This document shows, piece after piece, positions 7,681 to 14,479 of a DNA stretch of 18,326 nucleotides (the stretch's first letter is position 1; the number at the start of each line of letters is the position of its first letter). Both the position numbers and the translations under genes were made by a program. The stretch spans positions 1 to 18,326 of the forward strand of contig ONFW01000055.1 in the NCBI GenBank assembly GCA_900317215.1, given 5' to 3'. Source of the DNA: an uncultured Eubacteriales bacterium (lineage in GTDB: Bacteria; Bacillota; Clostridia; Oscillospirales; Acutalibacteraceae). The notes beneath the pieces were generated by a model, which made no database searches, was not told the origin of the DNA, and was given only the letters and a program-made list of their open reading frames with translations.

Positions 7681-8541
7681 TTGAGGAATATATCCGATCA
7701 GGACAGGGCAAATGTTCTTGTGCAGGCTCTTCCTTACATACAGAAATGGGCAGGCAAGACCATTGTTGTGAAATACGGCGGAAACGCCATGATAAGTCCG
7801 GAGCTTAAGGACGCAGTAATGAGCGATATCGTTCTTCTGCAGCTCATCGGGATAAATGTTGTGCTTGTACACGGCGGCGGTCCCGAGATCAGCGGCATGC
7901 TCAACAGGATAGGCAAGGAGAGCCGCTTTATTAACGGTCTCAGAGTGACAGATGAAGAGACTATCGACATTGTACAGATGGTTCTTGCGGGAAAGGTGAA
8001 CAAGAGCCTTGTGCAGCTTTTAGAGCAGCACAGCGGCAAGGCTATAGGTCTGTGCGGACTTGACGGAAGAATGATAATGGCAGAGAAAAAGGCGTCGGGG
8101 ATCGACCTGGGCTTTGTAGGCGAGATAACCGAGGTTCATACCGAGGTGATCGAGAACGCTACAAAAAACGGATATGTTCCTATAATCTCCACCGTTGCGG
8201 GAGGATATAACGGCGACGTATACAATATTAATGCCGACCTTGCCGCTGCAAGGATAGCCGCTGAGCTTAAGGCGGCAAAGCTTATTCTGATGACGGACAT
8301 AAAGGGACTGCTTAAGGATAAGGAAGATGACAGCACTCTGATACCTGTTGTAAACGTCAGCGAGGTACCCTCTCTGAAGCGTGAGGGTATCATTTCGGGA
8401 GGAATGATACCGAAGATCGACTGCTGCGTTGAGGCGGTTCGCAGAGGAGTAAAGAGAGCGCATATCATCGACGGCAGGATACCTCATTCTATCCTCATTG
8501 AGATGTTCTCCGATGAAGGTATCGGAACAATGTTCTATTAA
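7681..8541 (+). CDS. argB: Acetylglutamate kinase
   Basis: Phosphorylates N-acetylglutamate with ATP, the second and usually controlled step of the pathway. It is an amino acid kinase-fold protein of 286 residues. KYGGNAM (residues 31-37) and VHGGGPEI form the nucleotide and substrate glycine loops, and ISGGMIPK is the conserved ATP-site block. It has an N-terminal helical stretch before the first strand and a C-terminal HSILIEMFSDEGIGTMF segment. Both features are found in arginine-inhibited hexameric kinases, so feedback inhibition is expected (family knowledge plus inference). The TTG at 7681 follows AGGTGA at 5 nt; a GTG at 7672 lies inside that site and is less likely. It lies 35 nt after argJ and 11 nt before the HAD gene. 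Confidence 0.96.
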   Translation: MRNISDQDRANVLVQALPYIQKWAGKTIVVKYGGNAMISPELKDAVMSDIVLLQLIGINVVLVHGGGPEISGMLNRIGKESRFINGLRVTDEETIDIVQMVLAGKVNKSLVQLLEQHSGKAIGLCGLDGRMIMAEKKASGIDLGFVGEITEVHTEVIENATKNGYVPIISTVAGGYNGDVYNINADLAAARIAAELKAAKLILMTDIKGLLKDKEDDSTLIPVVNVSEVPSLKREGIISGGMIPKIDCCVEAVRRGVKRAHIIDGRIPHSILIEMFSDEGIGTMFY

Positions 8542-8552
8542 GAGGGATTTTC

Positions 8553-9299
8553 ATGACAAAGCCTGCTATGGTGCTGTTTGACTACGGCAATACAATAATA
8601 ACCGAGGAGCTTCTCGGGTTTGAAAAGGGCAACGAGGTGCTGCTTTCCATGGCGTCGGAGAATCCTTTGGGGATCACGGTTAAGGAGTTTCAGCCCTTTA
8701 TCGAGGAGCTGATAAAAAAGACCTGCTGTAAAATGGGCGCTGAAACAAGAAACCGCCAGCCTTTTGAGATAAGCTGGTGCAGTCTTAACAGATACGCCTT
8801 TGAGATGTTCGGCATAGTCTTTGACAGACCCTATGAGGAGCTTGAAAAGATCTACTGGGACAGCATTGTTTCTGCACGCCCCTCTGACAATATAGAGGAG
8901 CTGCTTTCTTTCCTGAAGGAAAGCGGTATTAGGACAGGGGTCGTCAGCAATCTGATGTATTCGGGCAAAACGCTTGAAGACAGGATAAACACGCTGCTCC
9001 CCGAAAACGGATTTGAGTTTATCCTCTCCTCCTGCGACTATGCTTTCCGCAAGCCCGAAAAGGACTTCTTTCTGCTTGCACTTAAAAAGGCGGGTCTTTC
9101 AGCCGATGAGGTATGGTTCTGCGGAGACAATCCTATCTGCGATATAGAAGGTGCTTTTGGCGCGGGCTTGCAGCCTGTATGGTACACAAGGACATATAAA
9201 GGGAAAGAGAAGCTGATAACTGCTCTTTCGCACGATAAATATATAGCTGTGGACGATTGGTCGCAGCTCAAGAAAATAATTAAGGGGTGTATACAATGA
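8553..9299 (+). CDS. HAD-superfamily hydrolase inside the arg operon
   Basis: A 248-residue haloacid dehalogenase-type protein, probably a small-molecule phosphatase. Motif I is FDYGNT, with nucleophile Asp10; the position two residues later, normally an Asp acid/base, is Gly12. Motif II is Ser132 in VVSN, motif III includes Lys167 in FRKPEKD, and motif IV is GDNPICDIEGA with Asp192 and Asp197. Residues 20-110 are a helical cap. This DxGxT variant of motif I is common in Clostridia HADs of unknown substrate. The gene starts 11 nt after argB with an AGAGGGA site, and its TGA overlaps the argD ATG by 4 nt. It is therefore firmly within the operon, yet no step of the standard pathway needs a phosphatase. 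A housecleaning role on a phosphorylated intermediate is a guess. Confidence 0.85.
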   Translation: MTKPAMVLFDYGNTIITEELLGFEKGNEVLLSMASENPLGITVKEFQPFIEELIKKTCCKMGAETRNRQPFEISWCSLNRYAFEMFGIVFDRPYEELEKIYWDSIVSARPSDNIEELLSFLKESGIRTGVVSNLMYSGKTLEDRINTLLPENGFEFILSSCDYAFRKPEKDFFLLALKKAGLSADEVWFCGDNPICDIEGAFGAGLQPVWYTRTYKGKEKLITALSHDKYIAVDDWSQLKKIIKGCIQ

Positions 9300-10471
9300 A
9301 CTTTGAGGAAATAAAAAATGATGAACAAAGCTATATGATGCACGCCTATGGTCGTTTCAATGCCGCGCTTGTAAGCGGAAAGGGCGCAGTCGCAGTTGAC
9401 AGCGAGGGCAGGGAATACATAGATTTCACGAGCGGCATAGGCGTTAATTCACTGGGATACTGTGATGAGGGCTGGACAAGGGCGGTCGCAGCACAGGCGG
9501 CAACGCTGCAGCATATCTCAAATCTGTATTATTCTCCCGTTCAGACGGAGCTTTCAAAAAAGCTATGCAGACTTTCCGGTATGAAAAAGGTGTTTCTTTG
9601 CAACTCGGGTGCTGAGGCCAACGAGTGTGCAATAAAGATAGCAAGAAAGTACAGCTTTGATAAATACGGCAGCGGCAGGCAGAAGATAGTCACACTTGTA
9701 AATTCCTTCCATGGCAGAACGGTCACCACACTTGCCGCAACTGGTCAGGAGGTTTTTCATAACTATTTTTTCCCGTTTACGGAGGGCTTTGTATATGCCG
9801 AGCCGAATAATACAGAGAGCCTCAGAGCCTGTATAGACGACGAGGTATGTGCGGTATTCGTTGAGCTGGTCCAGGGCGAGGGCGGAGTAATGCCGCTTGA
9901 GCAGAGCTTCGTTGATGAGATCGCTTCTCTCTGTAAAGAAAAGGATCTGCTTCTTATGATAGACGAGGTGCAGACAGGGATCTCGAGAACGGGCAGCTTT
10001 TTCTGCTATCAGAGCTACGGTATCGAGCCTGACGTGATAACCTCCGCAAAGGGGCTTGGCGGCGGGCTTCCGATAGGAGCCTGTCTTTGTTCTGCAAAGG
10101 CTGAAAATGTGATAGTGCCGGGTACGCACGGAACTACCTTCGGTGGTAATCCGATCTCCTGTGCAGCAGCACTTGAGGTGCTTTCGAGAGTTTCTGAGCC
10201 GGAATTCCTCAAGGAGGTCAACGAAAAAGGCGAGTACATCAAAGCTGAGCTTAAAAAGATCGGCAATGTAAAGGAGATAAGGGGAAAGGGCATGATGATC
10301 GGCATTGTCACCGAAAAGGACAATGCAAAGGAAATGGCAGTAAAATGTCTTGAAAACGGTCTGCTCATTCTTACGGCAAAGAATCTGTTAAGACTTCTTC
10401 CGCCGCTGACGATCACCTATGATGAAATTAATAAAGGACTGAGTATCCTGAAAAATACAATGGAGGCGTAA
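9296..10471 (+). CDS. argD: Acetylornithine aminotransferase
   Basis: Converts N-acetylglutamate semialdehyde and glutamate to N-acetylornithine and 2-oxoglutarate. It is a class III PLP aminotransferase of 391 residues. The PLP phosphate-binding NSGAEANECAIK lies near residues 103-114, the DEVQTG block holds the pyridine-binding Asp, and Lys252 in SAKGLGGG forms the Schiff base. HGTTFGGNP is the conserved cofactor-phosphate loop of the partner subunit. The ATG at 9296 overlaps the HAD stop (ATGA) with AAGGGG before it; an ATG 9 nt upstream sits within the HAD gene and is less well placed. argF follows after 2 nt. Some members also act in lysine synthesis on succinyl-diaminopimelate, but context points to arginine. 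Confidence 0.95.
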   Translation: MNFEEIKNDEQSYMMHAYGRFNAALVSGKGAVAVDSEGREYIDFTSGIGVNSLGYCDEGWTRAVAAQAATLQHISNLYYSPVQTELSKKLCRLSGMKKVFLCNSGAEANECAIKIARKYSFDKYGSGRQKIVTLVNSFHGRTVTTLAATGQEVFHNYFFPFTEGFVYAEPNNTESLRACIDDEVCAVFVELVQGEGGVMPLEQSFVDEIASLCKEKDLLLMIDEVQTGISRTGSFFCYQSYGIEPDVITSAKGLGGGLPIGACLCSAKAENVIVPGTHGTTFGGNPISCAAALEVLSRVSEPEFLKEVNEKGEYIKAELKKIGNVKEIRGKGMMIGIVTEKDNAKEMAVKCLENGLLILTAKNLLRLLPPLTITYDEINKGLSILKNTMEA

Positions 10472-10473
10472 AC

Positions 10474-11385
10474 ATGAAACATCTTTTAAAAATGCTCGAC
10501 CTGACTTCCGAGGAGGTAGTGGATATACTCAACCTTGCGGATCAACTGAAATATGAGCAGAAGCACGGGATCCCTCACAAGCTTCTGGAGGGAAAATCAC
10601 TCGGACTGATCTTTGAAAAGGCGTCCACCAGAACAAGGGTATCCTTTGAGGTGGGAATGTACCAGCTCGGCGGTCAGCCCATATTCCTTTCATCAAAGGA
10701 TATGCAGATAGGCAGGGGCGAGCCTGTTCAGGATACTGCAAGAGTGCTTTCACGCTATCTTGACGGCATCATGATCCGTACCTTCGAGCAGGCCGAGGTT
10801 GAGTCGCTTGCAGAATACGGCAGCATTCCGATCATAAACGGTCTTACGGATTTCTGTCATCCCTGTCAGATACTTGCCGACCTCATGACCATACGTGAGT
10901 TCAAGGGTAAGCTTGACGGCTTGAAGATGTGCTTTATCGGTGACGGAAACAATATGATGAATTCCCTTATCGTCGGCGCTCTGAAAACAGGCATGTCCAT
11001 TGCTGTAGCCTGTCCCGAGGGCTATGAGCCTCATAAGGATGTTCTGGAATTTGCCAAGGGATATGGCGATAGGTTTTCAATGTTCCGCACACCCAAGGAG
11101 GCTGTTGTCGATGCTGACGTTGTTATAACAGATGTATGGGCTTCCATGGGTCAGGAGGGCGAAGCCGAAAAGAGGAAAAAGGCGTTTGAGGGGTACCAGG
11201 TCAATGCTGAGCTGATGTCTCTTGCAAAGCCCGATGCTATGGTTCAGCATTGTCTGCCTGCCCACAGGGGCGAGGAGATAACCGAGGAGGTCTTTGAGGC
11301 TCATGCTGATGAGATCTTCGAGGAGGCGGAGAACAGGCTCCATGCTCAGAAGGCTGTTATGGTGAGATGTCTTTCGGATAAATAA
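10474..11385 (+). CDS. argF: Ornithine carbamoyltransferase
   Basis: Condenses ornithine with carbamoyl phosphate to give citrulline, the substrate of ArgG. The protein has 303 residues. The carbamoyl-phosphate loop STRTR is at residues 51-55, DGNNMMNS at 157-164 binds ornithine, VWASMGQE is the SMG loop, and HCLPAHRG begins at His259 with catalytic Cys260. The ATG follows the argD stop by 2 nt with TGGAGG just before it, so it is tightly coupled to argD. It is the last gene of the arginine block, closed by a perfect hairpin terminator 25 nt downstream. No carAB (carbamoyl phosphate synthase) lies in the window. A biosynthetic rather than catabolic (arcB) role follows from the neighbours. Confidence 0.97.
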   Translation: MKHLLKMLDLTSEEVVDILNLADQLKYEQKHGIPHKLLEGKSLGLIFEKASTRTRVSFEVGMYQLGGQPIFLSSKDMQIGRGEPVQDTARVLSRYLDGIMIRTFEQAEVESLAEYGSIPIINGLTDFCHPCQILADLMTIREFKGKLDGLKMCFIGDGNNMMNSLIVGALKTGMSIAVACPEGYEPHKDVLEFAKGYGDRFSMFRTPKEAVVDADVVITDVWASMGQEGEAEKRKKAFEGYQVNAELMSLAKPDAMVQHCLPAHRGEEITEEVFEAHADEIFEEAENRLHAQKAVMVRCLSDK

Positions 11386-11409
11386 TGTCACGGCAGTCAG
11401 GAATATCAC

Positions 11410-11441
11410 GGAACGGCGCAGACAGCGCGCCGTTCCTTTTT
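11410..11441 (+). terminator. Intrinsic terminator of the arginine operon
   Basis: A perfect 10-bp GC-rich stem, GGAACGGCGC at 11410-11419 with GCGCCGTTCC at 11427-11436, encloses a 7-nt loop and is followed by TTTTT. It begins 25 nt after the argF stop and insulates the next unit. Confidence 0.93.
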
Positions 11442-11512
11442 AGCAGGGGATTATTCCTGATGTAATAATAAATACTATATTAATCTGTTGTAAAGGCTTT
11501 TTTGTTAAATAT

Positions 11513-11538
11513 TTGACTTGAAAAACAGCCCTTATAAT
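11513..11538 (+). promoter_or_regulatory. Probable promoter of the ectB-like/ATP-grasp unit
   Basis: A TTGACT (-35-like, 11513-11518) and a perfect TATAAT (11533-11538) lie in an AT-rich stretch after the arginine terminator. The 14-nt spacing is shorter than normal, so one element may be fortuitous. A second TATAAT is at 11546-11551, without a good -35. Some promoter must lie here because the terminator upstream is strong. Confidence 0.4.
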
Positions 11539-11567
11539 TGTAATATATAATAGTGTCAGAGGATTCG

Positions 11568-11590
11568 CCCGATACTGTTTTCGGTACGGG
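11568..11590 (+). other. Small leader hairpin before the ectB-like gene
   Basis: CCCGATAC (11568-11575) can pair with GTACGGG (11584-11590), forming a 7-bp stem with one bulged A and an 8-nt loop. It sits in the predicted 5' leader, about 20 nt before the ribosome binding site. It is too small to be a known riboswitch; a role in mRNA stability or control is speculation. Confidence 0.35.
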
Positions 11591-11621
11591 ATAACACATA
11601 AAAGGAAACGGAGAGGTGTTT

Positions 11622-12890
11622 ATGGATACATCGGTATTTGAAAGCTATGAATCTGAGGTAAGATCATACTGCCGTCATTTTCCAACGGTTTTTACAAAGG
11701 CTAAGGGCGCTGACTTCTATGATGAGGACGGCAGAAAATACATTGATTTTTTCTGCGGGGCAGGTGCGGTAAACTACGGCCATAATAATCCTGAGATAAA
11801 GCAGAAGCTCATCGAATATCTTGAGTCGGACGGACTGATGCATGCGCTTGACATGTACACTGTTCCCAAGAGAGAGTTTATTCAGACCTTTGAGGAGAAG
11901 GTGCTTAAGCCCAGAGGACTTAATTATAAAATACAGTTTCCCGGTCCCACCGGAACAAATGCAAATGAGGCTGCCCTGAAGCTTGCAAGAAAGGTAAAGG
12001 GCAGAAAAAACATATTCGCTCTTATGGGTGCATTTCACGGAATGACCCTCGGCAGTCTTTCGCTGACTACTGACAAAGCATCGCGCAGAGGCGCAGGAGT
12101 TCCGCTTGATTATGTTACCTTCATTCCGGCTCCTTATATGTTCCCCGAGCTTGATACTGTAGCCTATATGCAGAAGCTGCTTGACGACGATCACAGCGGT
12201 GTTGAAAAGCCTGCAGCTCTCTTTATCGAAACGATACAGGCAGAGGGCGGCATCAGGGTGTTTGATGTTGAATGGCTTAAGGCGGTAAGAGAATTCTGTA
12301 CAAAGAACGACATCCTTCTTGTTGTTGACGATGTGCAGGTGGGTTGCTGCAGAAGCGGCACCTTCTTCTCCTTCGAGCGTGCGGGAATAGCTCCCGATAT
12401 CGTCACGATGTCCAAGTCTATCGGCGGCTACGGTCTGCCGTTTGCTATCACGCTTATCAAGCCTGACATAGATATATGGAAGCCCGGTGAGCACAACGGC
12501 ACCTTCAGAGGAAATCAGCTTGCCTTTGTCGCAGCTAAGGCAGGACTTGAATATATGCTTGAGCATAAGGTGGAGCAGCAGGTTTCAGAAAAATCCGTTA
12601 TTATTAAGGATTTCATAGAAAAGGAGATACTCCCCCTTGACAGCAGGCTTGAGCTCAGAGGTATAGGTATGATCTGGGGCATAGAGTTTGAGAACATTCC
12701 CGTAAAGGGCTTTGCCGACAGAGTTATTGAGAAATGCTTTGAGTATGGTCTTATCATTGAGGGCGCAGGAAGAAAGAACTCAGTGGTCAAGCTCATGCCG
12801 CCGCTTGTCATCAGCGAGGAGGAGCTTATCGAGGGCATGAAGATAATAAAGAAATCTGTTGAGTATAATATTTCCGCAATAGAAAAGTGA
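11622..12890 (+). CDS. ectB: Diaminobutyrate--2-oxoglutarate aminotransferase-like (EctB family)
   Basis: A class III PLP aminotransferase of 422 residues resembling EctB, which makes L-2,4-diaminobutyrate from aspartate semialdehyde and glutamate. Similarity runs the full length: SEVRSYCR and FPTVF near the N-terminus, DFFCGAGAVNYGHNNP, GPTGTNANEAALKLARK for PLP phosphate binding, FHGMTLG, VVDDVQVG with Asp236, Lys265 in SKSIGGYGLP, and IWKPGEHNGTFRGNQ. These match EctB rather than ArgD. The ATG at 11622 follows GGAGAGGTG; a GTG 6 nt earlier is inside that site. The ectoine partners ectA and ectC are absent, and an ATP-grasp gene follows after 14 nt, so diaminobutyrate probably has another fate. 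Exact substrate specificity is unproven, and the symbol indicates family. Confidence 0.82.
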   Translation: MDTSVFESYESEVRSYCRHFPTVFTKAKGADFYDEDGRKYIDFFCGAGAVNYGHNNPEIKQKLIEYLESDGLMHALDMYTVPKREFIQTFEEKVLKPRGLNYKIQFPGPTGTNANEAALKLARKVKGRKNIFALMGAFHGMTLGSLSLTTDKASRRGAGVPLDYVTFIPAPYMFPELDTVAYMQKLLDDDHSGVEKPAALFIETIQAEGGIRVFDVEWLKAVREFCTKNDILLVVDDVQVGCCRSGTFFSFERAGIAPDIVTMSKSIGGYGLPFAITLIKPDIDIWKPGEHNGTFRGNQLAFVAAKAGLEYMLEHKVEQQVSEKSVIIKDFIEKEILPLDSRLELRGIGMIWGIEFENIPVKGFADRVIEKCFEYGLIIEGAGRKNSVVKLMPPLVISEEELIEGMKIIKKSVEYNISAIEK

Positions 12891-12904
12891 TTGGGGTAGA
12901 GTAA

Positions 12905-13924
12905 ATGAAGTTCAGATATCTGATGAGGGTTCTCGGCGGAGCAAGCTTTAAGAAAATGGGAAATGCAATAAATGTCGTTCATGAAAAATCGGGAAAAAGC
13001 AAATTTACCACCTTTTTCGATATGCTTGGCTGCTCCATGAAGTACGGCGCAGGCTACAACGACTATATCATTTTTGAATTCTATAAAATGAAGGCTAAGG
13101 AAAGAAAGACCTATCTGACAAGAATGAAGAATAAGCGTCTTGTTTCCACGCTCAACGACGAAACGTATGCCCATATCTTTGACGAGAAGAATCTTTTCGA
13201 TAAGAAATTCGCGGAATTCATGGGCAGAGAGATACTCGATCTTGCGGATATAGGCTATGAGGAATTTGCAAAATTCGTAAATGGCAAGGAATACTTCTTT
13301 GCAAAGCCCTATATCGGCGAGAGCGGCAAGGGAATTGAGAAGATCAGGGTGGCTGATTACAGCTCGACAGAGGAGCTTTATAAATACATAACCTCACCCG
13401 AAAAGAATTTCGGCGTTATTGAGGAGGTAATAGTACAGCATCCCGATGCCGCAAGGATATATCCCTATTCTCTCAACTGTCTGAGAGTAGTTACTCTTGT
13501 AAAGGACGGAGAGGCTCATATTCTTTATGCCGTTTTCAAAATGGGTAACAACGGCGATTTCGTTGACAACCTCGAGCACGGCGGACTTGCCTGTCATTTT
13601 GATCTTGACAAGGGTGAGATAATCGGCAGGGGACATACCTCGGCGCTTGTCTGCTATGACGAGCATCCGGCAACAGGGATAAAATTTGTCGGCTACAAGC
13701 TGCCGTTTATGGACGAGGTCAAAGAAATGGTCAAAAAGGCTGCTCTTGTTATCCCTTCGTTCAGATATGTCGGCTGGGATGTATGTCTCACGCCAAACGG
13801 ACCCGCTATCGTTGAGGGCAACGACTACCCCGCATACGATTTTCCGCAGCTTCCCGACGATGACAAGCCGCGTATAGGTCTGATCCCGAAGATAGAGAGC
13901 TTCGGGATAAAGGTCAGAAAATAA
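12905..13924 (+). CDS. ATP-grasp protein, sugar-transfer-associated type
   Basis: A 339-residue protein resembling the ATP-grasp group often labelled sugar-transfer associated or 'hexapeptide transferase family'. The nucleotide-binding strand-turn is FFAKPYIGESGKGIEKI (around residues 137-153). VIVEGND-like AIVEGNDYPA near residues 300-309 supplies the acidic metal ligands, preceded by VGWDVCLTPNG. ATP-grasp enzymes join a carboxylate to an amine or thiol through an acyl phosphate. The residues 1-90 do not resemble a known substrate domain to me. It starts 14 nt after the EctB-like gene with TTGGGGTAGAGTAA before the ATG and ends at its own terminator, so the two form a unit. A natural but untested reading is ligation using diaminobutyrate. 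It could instead modify an exopolysaccharide, as some family members are thought to. Confidence 0.78.
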   Translation: MKFRYLMRVLGGASFKKMGNAINVVHEKSGKSKFTTFFDMLGCSMKYGAGYNDYIIFEFYKMKAKERKTYLTRMKNKRLVSTLNDETYAHIFDEKNLFDKKFAEFMGREILDLADIGYEEFAKFVNGKEYFFAKPYIGESGKGIEKIRVADYSSTEELYKYITSPEKNFGVIEEVIVQHPDAARIYPYSLNCLRVVTLVKDGEAHILYAVFKMGNNGDFVDNLEHGGLACHFDLDKGEIIGRGHTSALVCYDEHPATGIKFVGYKLPFMDEVKEMVKKAALVIPSFRYVGWDVCLTPNGPAIVEGNDYPAYDFPQLPDDDKPRIGLIPKIESFGIKVRK

Positions 13925-13932
13925 GCAAAACA

Positions 13933-13968
13933 GGGCTGCCTTATCACATTCGATAAGGCGGCCCTTTT
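13933..13968 (+). terminator. Intrinsic terminator after the ATP-grasp gene
   Basis: A 13-bp stem with one G-T wobble pairs 13933-13945 (GGGCTGCCTTATC) with 13952-13964 (GATAAGGCGGCCC) across a 6-nt loop, followed by TTTT. A second T run (13974-13980) lies just beyond. Confidence 0.9.
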
Positions 13969-13987
13969 CAGAGTTTTTTTCAGGCGA

Positions 13988-14203
13988 CTTGTTCAACATA
14001 GATATAACTGATGTGCGTGTCCTTTGCAAGATTCTGTACATATTGTCCCTTACGCCCTCACAGTAGCAGCCGTAAGTGAATACTCCGTTCTTTTCGATAT
14101 TGTCAGCAAATCTAGTCAGATATGCCGCTTCGCATTCGCATCGCTCGTCAATATCTACGGAGTAATAATTCCGATAAAGACTTTCAATTATGTTTTCCTT
14201 CAT
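13988..14203 (-). pseudogene. Possible small gene or remnant on the minus strand
   Basis: A minus-strand frame from the ATG at 14203 gives about 72 plausible residues (beginning MKENIIESLYRNYYSVDIDE) before it runs, without a stop, into the terminator of the ATP-grasp gene and then antisense through that gene. Codon use in the first part looks coding-like. A TATAAT box lies on the minus strand at 14264-14259, about 55 nt upstream, but the ribosome binding site is weak. The N-terminus faintly recalls short clostridial DUF6809-type proteins, which I cannot confirm. It may be the 5' part of a gene whose 3' end was lost when the ectB/ATP-grasp unit arrived or rearranged. It may also be a chance open frame. 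Confidence 0.33.
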
Positions 14204-14479
14204 GTCTTTTCTCAGATTTGTCAGCGCTTAGGGCGGCTTTTTTGAAGCACTTCTGTTAATTATACAATTATGAAAAAGAAATGTTACACCAAAATGCGGA
14301 ATTTTCAGAAAATTTTATATTTTTGTCTGTTTGCATACTTTTATAAACAGATAATACAAATTTCTGTTATTCTTGTCAAGTATAACCTGACTAACAGGTG
14401 CAGCACGCTGCTGAATCTGCATTTTTTTGACCGTGCAGGGAATAATAGCGGTATATTACTTTTCAGAGGGTGACTAAAT
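14204..14479. other. AT-rich spacer upstream of spoVAD
   Basis: No convincing gene on either strand. It holds the possible minus-strand -10 for the small remnant (14259-14264), a short inverted repeat CAGCA-CGC-TGCTG (14401-14413), and the proposed spoVAD promoter. The rest is AT-rich with no recognisable element. Confidence 0.6.
14418..14447 (+). promoter_or_regulatory. Forespore (SigF/SigG-type) promoter candidate for spoVAD
   Basis: GGGAATAATA at 14438-14447 matches the SigF -10 pattern GGNNANAHTR at every fixed position, with GCATT (14419-14423) 14 nt upstream as the -35. Read as SigG it is TGCATT-N17-AATAATA, also close to consensus. It lies about 33 nt before the spoVAD ATG. Forespore control is how spoVA genes are regulated in Bacillus; applying it here is inference. 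Confidence 0.5.

Noticed and set aside
11664..12566. A 300-residue open frame antisense to the EctB-like gene
   Set aside because: It lies entirely within a strongly conserved aminotransferase gene, and its translation shows no recognisable motif; it is a shadow frame.
11622..12890. Duplicate argD or ornithine aminotransferase
   Set aside because: Both are class III aminotransferases, but the SKSIGGYGLP, IWKPGEHNGTFRG and GPTGTNANEA blocks match EctB and differ from the ArgD in this window.
12515..13174. A 219-residue minus-strand frame spanning the ectB/ATP-grasp junction
   Set aside because: It overlaps two real genes antisense and has no ribosome binding site or family resemblance.
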